Assembly (NCBI RefSeq): GCF_036226765.1
Contig: NZ_CP109017.1
Span: 3,482,501 to 3,546,500, forward strand
Source: Streptomyces sp. NBC_00670
Lineage (GTDB): Bacteria > Actinomycetota > Actinomycetes > Streptomycetales > Streptomycetaceae
Reading direction: 5' to 3'
DNA length: 64,000 nt
Numbering within the stretch: position 1 is the first letter of the stretch; each line of letters starts with the position of its first letter. The notes beneath the pieces were generated by a model that saw nothing but the letters and a program-made list of their open reading frames with translations, searched no databases and was not told where the DNA came from. Both the position numbers and the translations under genes were made by a program. This document shows positions 16,880 through 25,123 of the stretch, piece by piece.

Positions 16880-17015
16880 CACGCCTGCCGGGTTAGCTGA
16901 CGGGTTCGGAGCAGGAAGGTCTCCTACGCGCGTATACCGGCCGTATCTCTACGGCGGCAACCGCACGATTCACCCCTGGGTGGTGGTTCCCCGGCTCCCT
17001 TGCGGGATTAGGCAG
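16880..17015 (-). ncRNA. c-di-AMP riboswitch (ydaO/yuaA class)
   Basis: On the minus strand the conserved core elements of the actinobacterial ydaO class appear in order: GGGAGCCGGGGAACCA, then CCAGGGGTGAAT, a variable hairpin GTAGAGATACGGCCGGTATAC, and the 3' signature CGAACCCGTCAGCTAACCC. The spacing and location just ahead of an M23 hydrolase match known cases. It ends about 25 bases before the start codon, so it could hide the ribosome site or attenuate transcription. Confidence 0.88.
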
Positions 17016-17020
17016 ATGAG

Positions 17021-17296
17021 CACGGGGCCGCCTCCTGTGACGGCTGGGACGACCGTGCTGCGTTATCGAACGTTAATAGACCCGGGGCGCACATTCCAAG
17101 CGGTTCGGGGGAACGGCTTACACGTCTTGGCCAGGACTTTTGCGTCACGAGCCACGCAAAATCGGGCGAGTCGACCCTGCCTTCCGCGAGTTTCGGACAC
17201 ATGCGCGCCCTGACATCCAGTCAATAAACTTGCGGAAAGACACGATCCGGTCACGACAGGTGACACCGACGGCGCGGTCGCGGTGACGGCCGACGC
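17021..17296. other. Intergenic region upstream of the riboswitch
   Basis: About 275 bases carry the promoter of the riboswitch transcript. The least GC-rich part (about 17060-17085) contains TATTAA and GATAAC on the minus strand as possible -10 elements. No gene is seen. Confidence 0.35.
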
Positions 17297-18424
17297 TCAG
17301 GGGTGCGGTCGCCGTACCGCCAGCAGGGCCAGGTCGTCCGTGGCCCGGCCGCCGGTGTGCCGGGCGACCTCGTCCGCCAGGAAGGTGAGCAGCGCGTCCG
17401 GTCCGGAGAAGGTGCGGCCGGCGAGCCGGGCGGCGGGGTCGTAGAACTCGCCGTGCCGGTCGCGGGCCTCGGAGAGCCCGTCGGTGTGGAAGAGGAGGGT
17501 GGCCCCGTACGGCAGCGCGGCCTCGTCCGCGCGTTCGGGCCACATGCCCAGCTCGCCCATGCCGAGCGGCAGCGCGGGCTCCCGCGGTTCGAGCACGCGC
17601 AGCCTGCCGTCGGCGTGCAGGAGCAGCGGGGCGGGATGGCCGCGGTTGACGAGCCGGACGAGTGCGTTGCCGTGCGGGATCTCGGCGAGGACGGCGGTGG
17701 TGAACCCCTCGAAGGAGTCCAGGTCGTGGCGCCGGCCGGCCTCCCGGGCGAGCGCGCGTTCGAGCCGCTGGGCGACGGCGCCGAGCGTGGCCTCCTGCTC
17801 GGCGGCCTCCCGGAACGCCCCGATCACGACGGCGACGACGCTCACGGCGCTGATGCCCTTGCCGCGCACGTCCCCCAGCACGAGGCGCACGCCGTGCGGG
17901 GAGTCCTGGACGGCGTACAGGTCGCCGCCGATCGCCGCCCCGGCCTGCGCGGCCTCGTAGCGTGCGGCGACGTCGAGGCCCGCGAGGCGCTCGGCCGGCT
18001 GCGGCATGACGGCGAGTTGCGCGGCCTCGGCGATGTGGCGGACGGAGGCGAGGCGGGCGCCGGTGCGGCGGACGAGCACGTTGGTGAGGACGGCGAGGGC
18101 GGCGACGGTGGCCACCGTCAGCAGCTCGGTGGTGGTGTCGACGTTCGACATGACCCCGAACACGGCGTGGATCGCGACCACGGCCAGGACGGCGGCCAGG
18201 GCGGTCAGGGCGGTGCCGCGCGTCGAGTACAGGGAGGAGGCGACCAGGGGCGCCGCGGTGAACAGGGGTGCGGCGGTGAAGTCGGCCGGGGTGAGGCAGT
18301 CGTAGACGATCGCGGCGACGAGCAGCAGCACCGGGAGGAAGGGCAGCACGGCACGGACGCAGGCCGCCCCGCGGCTGCCGTTCCCGACGGTCGCGGCCGA
18401 CCGCTTCTCTGTGCGCTGCCCCAC
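17297..18424 (-). CDS. Membrane PP2C (SpoIIE-type) serine phosphatase
   Basis: Integral membrane phosphatase of about 375 aa. Four predicted helices between about 24 and 118 are joined by short loops; a cytoplasmic PP2C domain follows (about 140-375) with GGDLYAV (167-173), GDVRGKG, HTDGLSEARD and a C-terminal TDDLALLAV. It probably dephosphorylates an anti-anti-sigma protein. The reading frame is open to 18685, through the tRNA-fMet gene, so I placed the start at GTG 18424 on the basis of protein character, without a clear ribosome site. No cognate switch proteins are adjacent. Confidence 0.75.
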   Translation of the reverse strand: MGQRTEKRSAATVGNGSRGAACVRAVLPFLPVLLLVAAIVYDCLTPADFTAAPLFTAAPLVASSLYSTRGTALTALAAVLAVVAIHAVFGVMSNVDTTTELLTVATVAALAVLTNVLVRRTGARLASVRHIAEAAQLAVMPQPAERLAGLDVAARYEAAQAGAAIGGDLYAVQDSPHGVRLVLGDVRGKGISAVSVVAVVIGAFREAAEQEATLGAVAQRLERALAREAGRRHDLDSFEGFTTAVLAEIPHGNALVRLVNRGHPAPLLLHADGRLRVLEPREPALPLGMGELGMWPERADEAALPYGATLLFHTDGLSEARDRHGEFYDPAARLAGRTFSGPDALLTFLADEVARHTGGRATDDLALLAVRRPHP

Positions 18425-18517
18425 GGGACCAGCGTGGCCGGGCAGGCGCGGCGGGGCACCTCCGGTGGGCCGGGCGGGTGGCGGGTCGGGCTTTTCGGGA
18501 GACGCGGATGGGGACGA

Positions 18518-18562
18518 CAAAAACCCCGGGGGCGGAAGCCTTTCGGCCTCCGCCCCCGGGGA
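18518..18562 (-). terminator. Rho-independent terminator after tRNA-fMet
   Basis: A strong stem (CCCCGGGGGCGGA / TCCGCCCCCGGGG class) is followed on the minus strand by TTTTT. It directly follows the tRNA gene. Confidence 0.8.
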
Positions 18563-18564
18563 CG

Positions 18565-18641
18565 TGGTAGCGGGGACAGGATTTGAACCTGCGACCTCTG
18601 GGTTATGAGCCCAGCGAGCTACCGAGCTGCTCCACCCCGCG
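18565..18641 (-). tRNA. tRNA-fMet (CAT), initiator
   Basis: 77-nt cloverleaf with anticodon CAT, an encoded CCA and no Watson-Crick pair at 1-72 (C1, T72), which with three G-C pairs in the anticodon stem marks an initiator tRNA. Confidence 0.95.
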
Positions 18642-18749
18642 TCGGTGAAACCAGTGTACGTCATCCCGGGGACGCCTCTCACCACATTTACCTGGGCGAT
18701 CGCCCGCCCCGCGCCCGGGCCTCCCGTGTCTCTCCGGTGGGCGCACCGC

Positions 18750-19262
18750 TCAGCGGGGCGCCGAGCGCCGCCGCCAGGGGAGCGCGTCGCCGCATGCCGT
18801 GCGCTGCTCCTCGCTCCCCAGCGCCCCCGCGATCCGCGTGCAGATCTCCTCGAGCTGCCCCACCTGCTCCGGCGTGAGCCGGTCGAACACGGCGGCGCGC
18901 ACCGTCTCCACGTGCCCCGGCGCCGTACGGTCCAGCAGTCGCGCCCCCTCCTCGGTCAGCACCGCGATGCTGCCGCGCCGGTCGCCCGGGCAGCCTTCGC
19001 GCCGTACGCTGCCGTCCTTCTCCAGGCGGGTGACGACGTAGGTCAGCCGGCTCCGGGTGACCTTGAGCGACGCGGCGAGGTCGGTCATGCGCAGCCGTCG
19101 GTCGGGGGCCTCGGAGAGGTTGGCCAGCACGGAGTAGTACAGGTGCGGCAGGCCGGCCTGCTGCTGGAGCTGCCGGTCGATCGCGTCCTCCAGGAGGAGG
19201 GAGGCGGCGAGGTACGCGCGCCAGGCACGCTGTTCCTCGGAGGTGAGCCAGCGGGTCGTCAT
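18750..19262 (-). CDS. MarR family transcriptional regulator
   Basis: 170-aa winged-helix repressor: dimerisation helices at both ends, recognition region RMTDLAASLKVTRSRLTYVV at about 55-75 and wing RREGCPGDRRGS. The start at ATG 19262 begins MTTRWLTSEEQRAWRAYL, the usual N-terminus of this family. It is divergent from the RibD-like gene. Palindromes with TTGAA/TTCAA half-sites occur in its own upstream region and before ribA, so it most likely controls this three-gene riboflavin-like module. The signal is unknown. Confidence 0.88.
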   Translation of the reverse strand: MTTRWLTSEEQRAWRAYLAASLLLEDAIDRQLQQQAGLPHLYYSVLANLSEAPDRRLRMTDLAASLKVTRSRLTYVVTRLEKDGSVRREGCPGDRRGSIAVLTEEGARLLDRTAPGHVETVRAAVFDRLTPEQVGQLEEICTRIAGALGSEEQRTACGDALPWRRRSAPR

Positions 19263-19280
19263 GACGGCAGTGTAGTTATT

Positions 19281-19295
19281 GTTCCAAAGTTGAAC
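19281..19295. promoter_or_regulatory. Imperfect palindrome in the marR-ribD intergenic region
   Basis: GTTC (19281-19284) and GAAC (19292-19295) flank CAAAGTT within TTGTTCCAAAGTTGAACCA. It lies 19 bases before the marR start. The half-site TTGAAC recurs in the palindrome before ribA. Confidence 0.4.
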
Positions 19296-19307
19296 CATCT
19301 GGTCACC

Positions 19308-19365
19308 GGGCCATCCGACTGCCGGGCGATCCGACCACTGGGCCATCCGACTGCCGGGCGATCCG
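19308..19365 (+). repeat. Direct repeat upstream of the ribD-like gene
   Basis: Two identical 26-bp units (19308-19333 and 19340-19365), beginning GGGCCATCCGACTG, repeat with a 32-bp period; a third, degenerate unit follows near 19372. It lies in the leader of the rightward gene. Confidence 0.7.
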
Positions 19366-19431
19366 GCCGCCGGGCCGTTCGACCGCTGAACCACCCGACC
19401 TCGTCCCGTCCGATCTTCCGGGAGCGTGCAC

Positions 19432-20571
19432 ATGCCCCACCCCCACGTCCTGCTGTCCGCCGCCGTCTCCCTCGACGGCTTCCTGGACGACACCGGTCCC
19501 GAACGCCTGCTGCTGTCGGGGCCGGAGGACTTCGACCGGGTCGACCAGGTGCGGGCAGAGAGCGACGCCCTCCTGATCGGCGCCGGCACCCTGCGCACCG
19601 ACAACCCCCGGCTGCTGGTCAACTCCGCCGAGCGGCGCGCCGGGCGGATCGCGGCCGGACGCCCGGAGTACCCACTGAAGGTGACGGTGAGCGCGTCCGG
19701 CGACCTCGACCCCGCCGCGCGGTTCTGGCACACGGGGGGCGCGAAAGCCGTTTATACGACTGAGCAGGGCGCGGCCCGGTTGCGCGGCGAGCTCCCCTCG
19801 GACGTGGATGTCGTCGCGCTGGGCCCCGAGCTGGAGTGGCGGGCGGTCCTCGCGCACCTGGGCGAGGCCAAGGGTGTCCGGCGGCTGATGGTGGAGGGCG
19901 GCGGCCGAGTGCACACCGCGCTGCTGCGGCAGGGGCTTGCCGACGAACTCCAGCTCGCCGTGGCGCCGTTGCTGGTCGGGGAGGCGACGGCACCGCGCAT
20001 GTTCGGGGCGGGGGCGTACCCGCCGGGGCGGCTGCGGCTGGTGGAGACGCGGGCGGTGGGGGACGTGGTGCTGATGCGGTACGTGCCCACGGCGCCCGGC
20101 GTGGAGGGGCTCGCCACGGCGGCGGACCGGCGGTGGCTGGGCATCGCCTGCGAGCTGGCGGAGCGGTGTCCGCCGTCGGAGACCGCGTTCAGCGTGGGGG
20201 CGGTGGTGGTGGCCGCCGACGGTACGGAGCTGGCCCGGGGTTTCTCGCGCGAGGGCGGCGATCCGACGGTGCACGCGGAGGAGGCGGCGCTGGCGAAGGT
20301 GGTGCCGGGGGACGCGCGGCTGGCCGGGGCGACGGTCTACAGCAGCCTGGAACCGTGCGCCCGGCGCGCGTCACGTCCGGTGCCGTGCGCGCAGCTGATC
20401 CTGGCGGCGGGGGCGCGACGGGTGGTGACGGCATGGCGGGAGCCGGACACGTTCGTGGCGGGGGCGGACGGGAGCAGGTTGTTGGCCGAGGGGGGCGCGC
20501 AGGTCGTGCACCTGCCGGAGTACGCGCCGGCGGCCAGGCGCCCGAACGCGCACCTGCTCGGAGCCGGGTGA
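19432..20571 (+). CDS. RibD-like bifunctional protein, domains in reversed order (reductase-deaminase)
   Basis: 379-aa two-domain protein for the second and third steps of riboflavin synthesis (deamination and ribosyl reduction of the RibA product), but in the order reductase then deaminase, opposite to canonical RibD. The reductase (about 1-215) shows VSLDGFLDD, SDALLIGAGTLRTDNPRL and LMVEGGGRVHTALL. The zinc deaminase (about 230-365) has HAEEAAL (H281, E283) and C309 and C319 in EPCARRASRPVPC. ATG 19432 follows GGGAG by 7 bases. ribA lies 206 bp downstream. The rest of the riboflavin pathway is absent, so this is probably an accessory, regulated supply of a pyrimidine intermediate. Confidence 0.75.
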   Translation: MPHPHVLLSAAVSLDGFLDDTGPERLLLSGPEDFDRVDQVRAESDALLIGAGTLRTDNPRLLVNSAERRAGRIAAGRPEYPLKVTVSASGDLDPAARFWHTGGAKAVYTTEQGAARLRGELPSDVDVVALGPELEWRAVLAHLGEAKGVRRLMVEGGGRVHTALLRQGLADELQLAVAPLLVGEATAPRMFGAGAYPPGRLRLVETRAVGDVVLMRYVPTAPGVEGLATAADRRWLGIACELAERCPPSETAFSVGAVVVAADGTELARGFSREGGDPTVHAEEAALAKVVPGDARLAGATVYSSLEPCARRASRPVPCAQLILAAGARRVVTAWREPDTFVAGADGSRLLAEGGAQVVHLPEYAPAARRPNAHLLGAG

Positions 20572-20624
20572 TCCGGCCGGCCTCTCCCCGCCCGACCGGA
20601 CACTCCCCGGGCGCACGGATCATG

Positions 20625-20646
20625 CTTGCTTGAACATTGAAGCAAG
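20625..20646. promoter_or_regulatory. Palindrome 1 upstream of ribA
   Basis: CTTGCTT (20625-20631) and AAGCAAG (20640-20646) are perfect inverted arms around GAACATTG. A -10-like TATTAG follows at 20647. It is a likely MarR operator. Confidence 0.6.
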
Positions 20647-20672
20647 TATTAGAGTCACCGTTGTCCCGTCAT

Positions 20673-20688
20673 GCTTCAAATCTGAAGC
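20673..20688. promoter_or_regulatory. Palindrome 2 upstream of ribA
   Basis: GCTTCA (20673-20678) and TGAAGC (20683-20688) are perfect arms around AATC. Its centre is 45 bp from that of palindrome 1, and the half-sites (GCTTCAA, TTGAAGC) are shared. Confidence 0.6.
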
Positions 20689-20777
20689 AGCCACGACGTG
20701 GCGCCAGCCGGCGGGACCCGAGCAGCAGCCAGTCGACGCGCGCACCCCCGCGCTCCGGCCGCAGAAGGGCGACAGCC

Positions 20778-21476
20778 ATGCGTGACCTGCCCGCCGCACC
20801 CGAGCCCGCCGATTCCTCCCTGCCGAACACCGCGGCCGCCGGACCGCTTCCCGAGGCCACCGTGCGCACCCGCGTCACCGTCCCGCTGCGCTTCGGCGAC
20901 GGCTACGCGGTCACGGCCGACGTGGTGACGTTCCACGGCCTGGTCGACGGCCGGGAGCACCTGGCGCTCCTGCTGGGCGACCCGGCCGCCGAGCCGCCGC
21001 TGGTCCGGCTGCACTCCGAGTGCCTGACCGGGGACGTGTTCGGCTCGGCCCGCTGCGACTGCGGCCCGCAGCTGCGCGAGGCGGTGGAGCGCATCGCGGA
21101 GCGCGGCGGCGTCCTGCTCTATCTACGTCAGGAGGGGCGCGGCATCGGCCTCTACAACAAGCTCGACGCGTACGCGTTGCAGGACGAGGGCCTGGACACC
21201 TACGCGGCCAACGCGGCGCTCGGCCTGCCGGAGGACGCCCGCGACTACACGGCCGCCGCGCAGATGCTGCGCGCCCTCGGCATCGGCACGCTGGACCTGC
21301 TCTCCAACAACCCTGACAAGGCCGAGCAGTTGGCCGCGCTGGGCCTCGGCATCGGCACGCGTGTCCCGACCGGCGTCTTCACCACCGCCCACAACGTGCG
21401 CTACCTGCACGCCAAGGCCGTACAGACCCGGCACACCCTGCCGCTCGCGGAGCTGCGCGAGCGCCCGGCGGGCTGA
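20778..21476 (+). CDS. ribA: GTP cyclohydrolase II
   Basis: 232-aa stand-alone RibA without a DHBP-synthase domain. Zinc ligands are in CLTGDVFGSARCDC (C-x10-C-x-C); the catalytic loop EGRGIGL and the GTP-binding LLSNNPDKAEQL follow in order. The product is normally 2,5-diamino-6-ribosylamino-pyrimidinone phosphate, the substrate of the upstream RibD-like enzyme. Streptomyces is known to encode several GTP cyclohydrolase II paralogues, and one S. coelicolor paralogue stops at a formylated intermediate, so the exact product is not certain. GAAGGG precedes ATG 20778. Two palindromes in the 206-bp gap suggest a separate MarR-controlled promoter. Confidence 0.9.
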   Translation: MRDLPAAPEPADSSLPNTAAAGPLPEATVRTRVTVPLRFGDGYAVTADVVTFHGLVDGREHLALLLGDPAAEPPLVRLHSECLTGDVFGSARCDCGPQLREAVERIAERGGVLLYLRQEGRGIGLYNKLDAYALQDEGLDTYAANAALGLPEDARDYTAAAQMLRALGIGTLDLLSNNPDKAEQLAALGLGIGTRVPTGVFTTAHNVRYLHAKAVQTRHTLPLAELRERPAG

Positions 21477-21583
21477 CGCACCGTCACCCACGGAACCGGC
21501 GGGGCCCGCCGGTTGTCAGTGCCTCCTGCCAGACTCGTCGATGTCCACAGCCGTACCGGACGACGAGACCCCGGAGGCAGACG

Positions 21584-22156
21584 ATGACCGACGCGCCCGT
21601 ACCGTCCCCCACCCCGACCCCGCAGCACTTCAGCCCGCGTTGGCAGGGGGCCGGGGTCGCCCGCCCCGCCGTCCCCGACACGGGCGACGAGCGGGAGACC
21701 CTGACCACGACTCTCGACCACCACCGGGCCACGTTCGAGCTGAAGTGCAGCGGCCTGCCGCCCGAACGCCTCTCCGAGCGCCCGGTGCCCCCGTCCACGC
21801 TGTCGCTGCACGGCCTGGCCCGGCATCTGGCCGGGGCGGAACAGTGGTGGTTCCGCATCCAGTTCGCCGGCGAGAACGTCCCCGTGCCGTACTACTCGGA
21901 CGACGACCCCGACCAGGACTTCGAACGGCTCGACGGCGACGTCATGGAGGCCCTGGCCTTCTGGCGCGAGTCCTGCGCGCACTCGCGCCGCATCGTCGAC
22001 GCCACCCCGTCCCTGGACGACACGGGCACCCGCAGACGCACCGGCGAACCGATCTCGCTGCGCCGCATCCTCATCGACATGATCGCCGAGTACGCCCGCC
22101 ACAACGGCCACGCGGACCTGCTCCGCGAACGGCTGGACGGGGCGACGGGGGTGTGA
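21584..22156 (+). CDS. DinB/DUF664 family protein
   Basis: 190-aa four-helix-bundle protein. LTTTLDHHRATFELKCSGL, LHGLARHLAGAEQWWFR and IAEYARHNGHADLLRE carry the three histidines expected to bind a metal in DinB-like proteins. Many members in actinobacteria are mycothiol-dependent transferases, but no such activity can be assigned here. GGAGG lies 5 bases before ATG 21584. No operon partner. Confidence 0.8.
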   Translation: MTDAPVPSPTPTPQHFSPRWQGAGVARPAVPDTGDERETLTTTLDHHRATFELKCSGLPPERLSERPVPPSTLSLHGLARHLAGAEQWWFRIQFAGENVPVPYYSDDDPDQDFERLDGDVMEALAFWRESCAHSRRIVDATPSLDDTGTRRRTGEPISLRRILIDMIAEYARHNGHADLLRERLDGATGV

Positions 22157-22358
22157 CCCCCGCCGTTCACCCCGCGCCCAGGCGCCGCCCCCGCGACTCG
22201 GCGACGCGCAACGCGTCGGCGAGACACTCGGCGAGCCGGACGCCGGCTTACCGCACGGCGACGTTCGACGACACGGGGTCGCCCGGGACATCCCGGTCAA
22301 CCACAGCGCCACCTTCGCCCGGTCGTCCAACCCGCCCTGGACACCGGCATCCGCACCC

Positions 22359-23051
22359 TCACGGTCGCCGCCCTGGCGTGGCCGGCGCGGGGAGGGGGCC
22401 GTTGAGGTAGTGCTGGACGACGGGGGCGACGCAGGCCACGAGGTGGTCCAGTTCGGCCCGGGCGAGCGGGACGACGCCCAGGATGTGACGGCCGAGCACG
22501 AGGCCGACGAGGTGGCTGACGACCAGGGAGACGCGCAGTTCGGGCTGGTCATGGTGGGAGGCGGCGACGAGGGGGCCGACCATCTGGACGGACAGGAACT
22601 GTCCGAGCGCGTCGGCGGCGTCCTCGTCGGAGACCACCGAACGGATCATGGCCGCCAGCGGACGGCGGGAGACGGGGTCCTGCCACAGCTCCAGGAAGAC
22701 CCGGACCAGTCGTGCGCCGAGGTCGGCGGGGTCGTGGCGGATGAGTGCGGCGAACTGCTCACGCAGGTGCAGGGGGAGACGGAGGGTGGCGGCGAACAGT
22801 TCGCGCTTGCTGTGGAAGTAGTGCAGCACCAGTGCCGGGTTGACCTCGGCCTCGGCGGCGATGGCGCGCACGGTGGTGGAGGCGTAGCTGCCCCGGGCGA
22901 ACTGGTGGCGGGCCGCGTCGAGGATGCGGTCGCGCGTGGTGGTGTCACCGGCACGGCGCCCGGGGGGACGACCGGGTCCGCGGACGGACCGCGGGCTTCT
23001 CCGCGCGGGGCGGGGCGGTTGCGCGGACGGGGGAGAAGGCTGCTCGTTCAC
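22359..23051 (-). CDS. TetR family regulator, divergent from ABC exporter
   Basis: 230-aa repressor with a Pro/Arg-rich N-terminal extension, a TetR DNA-binding domain at about 38-85 (TTRDRILDAARHQFARGSY, then AIAAEAEVNPALVLHYFHSK) and the C-terminal TetR_C domain typical of actinobacterial members. The start is GTG 23051. It is divergent from the three-gene ABC operon starting 84 bp away, with a 10-bp palindrome between them, so it very probably represses that exporter and itself. Confidence 0.85.
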   Translation of the reverse strand: MNEQPSPPSAQPPRPARRSPRSVRGPGRPPGRRAGDTTTRDRILDAARHQFARGSYASTTVRAIAAEAEVNPALVLHYFHSKRELFAATLRLPLHLREQFAALIRHDPADLGARLVRVFLELWQDPVSRRPLAAMIRSVVSDEDAADALGQFLSVQMVGPLVAASHHDQPELRVSLVVSHLVGLVLGRHILGVVPLARAELDHLVACVAPVVQHYLNGPLPAPATPGRRP

Positions 23052-23071
23052 GAGGTCATCCAGATTAATTA

Positions 23072-23081
23072 AACGCTCGTT
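23072..23081. promoter_or_regulatory. Putative TetR operator
   Basis: AACG-CT-CGTT is a perfect palindrome in an AT-rich stretch (TTAATTAAACG) between the tetR gene and the ABC operon. Confidence 0.55.
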
Positions 23082-23134
23082 GCATTGCTCTCGCGGCCGA
23101 TCCTACGCTGACCGCGCTTCACGCCGACCCCGGC

Positions 23135-24247
23135 GTGGCAGGCCGGCTGCGCCCCGGGCGGGCGCCCCGTACGAGCGAGGCGGTGGGCCCTGTGTGGGCG
23201 ATGATCCTCAAGGAGTTCCTGGAGCTGCGGCGGGACCGCCGCACGATGGCGATGATCATCGTGCTGCCGCTGTTGCTGCTGGTCGTGTTCGGCTACGCGG
23301 CCGACTTCCGTGTCGACGACGTGCCCACCCGGGTCTACGGCCCCGCCGCCGAGGCGGTCGCCGCCGATCTGCGCGCCCCCTTCGACGTACGGGACGTCGA
23401 CACGGCGGGGACGGAGCGGCAGGCGCGGGACGCGCTGCGGGCCCGGGACGCGGGTGCCGTCGTGCTCACGTCCTCGTCCGGCACGGCGACCGTGCTGATC
23501 GACGGCTCCGATCTGTTCGCGGCCCAGTCCGTGGCGTCCGCGGCGAGGGCGAGCGAGGGCGCGCTGCGGCCGCGGGTGCTGTTCAACCCGGAGCTGAAGA
23601 CGTCCTGGACGATGGTGCCCGCCCTGGTCGGCATGATCATGGCGTTCATCGGCACGATCATCACGGCGATCGGCCTGGTCCGCGAGCGGCAGTCCGGAAC
23701 GCTGGAGCAGTTGGCGGTGATGCCGTTCCGGGCGACCGACGTCATCACCGGCAAGATCGCCCCGTACTTCGTCCTGGCGGCGTTCGACATGGTCCTGGTG
23801 ACCGTGCTGGGATGCCTGCTGTTCGGCGTGCCCTTCGCCGGCAACGTCCTCGTACTGGCCCTCGGCGCCGCCCTGTTCCTGTTCACCGTGCTGGGGATCG
23901 GGGTGCTGATCTCCTCGGTGTCGCAGAACCAGGGCCAGGCCATGCAGATGGCGCTGCTCAGCCTCATGCCGCAGATCCTGCTGTCCGGCATGATCTTCCC
24001 GCTGTCGGCGATGGCGGCCGGGGTGCGCTGGATCGGCTACCTCCTCCCGCTAACCTACTTCAACATGCTGTCAGGCGGCGTCATGCTCCGCGACGCCCCG
24101 CTGCACTCGCTGGCCCTGCCGCTCGGCGTGCTCGCCGGGATGGCGGTCCTGGTGTTCACCTCCGCCGTCCTGCGGTTCCGCCGCGACCTGGCCCCCACCG
24201 CCCCCAGGGCCGCCCGCCGGGCCGTCACCGCCGGGAGCGCCCGATGA
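23135..24247 (+). CDS. ABC-2 type permease (YbhR/YhhJ-like)
   Basis: Membrane subunit of 370 aa: one helix near 40-57, a large extracytoplasmic domain (about 60-165), then five helices from about 170 to 345. The pattern LKEFLELRRDRRTMAMI, FNPELKTSW and RERQSGTLEQLAVMPF is characteristic of the drug-exporting ABC-2 group. The start could also be a GTG about 51-60 bases downstream. Its stop overlaps the next start (ATGA at 24244), so translation is coupled to the first ATPase. Confidence 0.85.
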   Translation: MAGRLRPGRAPRTSEAVGPVWAMILKEFLELRRDRRTMAMIIVLPLLLLVVFGYAADFRVDDVPTRVYGPAAEAVAADLRAPFDVRDVDTAGTERQARDALRARDAGAVVLTSSSGTATVLIDGSDLFAAQSVASAARASEGALRPRVLFNPELKTSWTMVPALVGMIMAFIGTIITAIGLVRERQSGTLEQLAVMPFRATDVITGKIAPYFVLAAFDMVLVTVLGCLLFGVPFAGNVLVLALGAALFLFTVLGIGVLISSVSQNQGQAMQMALLSLMPQILLSGMIFPLSAMAAGVRWIGYLLPLTYFNMLSGGVMLRDAPLHSLALPLGVLAGMAVLVFTSAVLRFRRDLAPTAPRAARRAVTAGSAR

Positions 24248-25122
24248 CCGACGCCACCCGCCCCTCGGACACCGGGCGCGAGACCGCCGGCCCCGGAACG
24301 GACGCCTGGGGAGTCTTCGACGTCACCGTGGTTCTCGACGCGACCACCGCGCTCGACCGCGTCACGCTGACCGCCGGCCCCGGCCACGTCGCCGCGCTCG
24401 TCGGCGGCGACGGCGCGGGCAAGACCACCCTGCTGCGCACCCTGGTCGGCCGGGTCCGCCCGCTGTCCGGCCGGGTCAGAGCACCGGCCGCCCGCGAATG
24501 CGGGTTCATGCCCACCGGCGCCTCCGGTGTGTGGCAGGACCTGACCGTCGACGAGAACATCGACTTCGTCGCGGCGGCCCACCACCTCACCGGCGCCGCC
24601 CTCGACCGGCGCCGCACCGCACTGCTCGCCGCGGCCGGCCTCGACCGCGCCACCGACCGGCTCGCCGGTGCCCTCTCCGGCGGCATGCGCCAGAAACTCG
24701 CCTTCTGCCTGGCCATCCTCCACCGGCCCCGGCTGCTCGTCCTGGACGAACCCAGCACCGGCGTCGACCCGGTCAGCCGCGTCGACCTGTGGCGGCTGAT
24801 CGCCCGCGCCGCCGCCGACGGCGCCGCCGTCGTCATGGCCACCACCTACCTCGACGAGGCCGAGCGCGCCGCCACCTGCCTGGTCTTGGACCGGGGCCGC
24901 GCCCTGGCGTCCGGCGACCCCGCCGACATCCTCCGGCGCACCCCCGGCACCCTCACCTCCGGTGCCGCGCCCGCCGGCCGGGGCGACGCGTCCTGGCGGC
25001 GCGGGCGGCGGACCCGCTCCTGGCACCCCGGGCCGCCGCGCCCCGGCGAACAGCCCCTGACGGCCGACCTGGAGGACGCCGTCATCGCCTACACCCTCGC
25101 CGACCAGCAGCGGGAGCACTGA
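24244..25122 (+). CDS. ABC transporter ATP-binding protein, first of two
   Basis: 292-aa ATPase. Walker A is GGDGAGKTT, the signature ALSGGMRQKLAF, and Walker B LLVLDEPSTGVDP. The N-terminal domain resembles the first half of YbhF. A Gly/Arg-rich stretch near 240-265 separates the ATPase from a short C-terminal helix. It overlaps the permease gene by 4 bases and ends 1 base before the second ATPase, so all three form one operon. Confidence 0.88.
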   Translation: MTDATRPSDTGRETAGPGTDAWGVFDVTVVLDATTALDRVTLTAGPGHVAALVGGDGAGKTTLLRTLVGRVRPLSGRVRAPAARECGFMPTGASGVWQDLTVDENIDFVAAAHHLTGAALDRRRTALLAAAGLDRATDRLAGALSGGMRQKLAFCLAILHRPRLLVLDEPSTGVDPVSRVDLWRLIARAAADGAAVVMATTYLDEAERAATCLVLDRGRALASGDPADILRRTPGTLTSGAAPAGRGDASWRRGRRTRSWHPGPPRPGEQPLTADLEDAVIAYTLADQQREH

Positions 25123-25123
25123 C

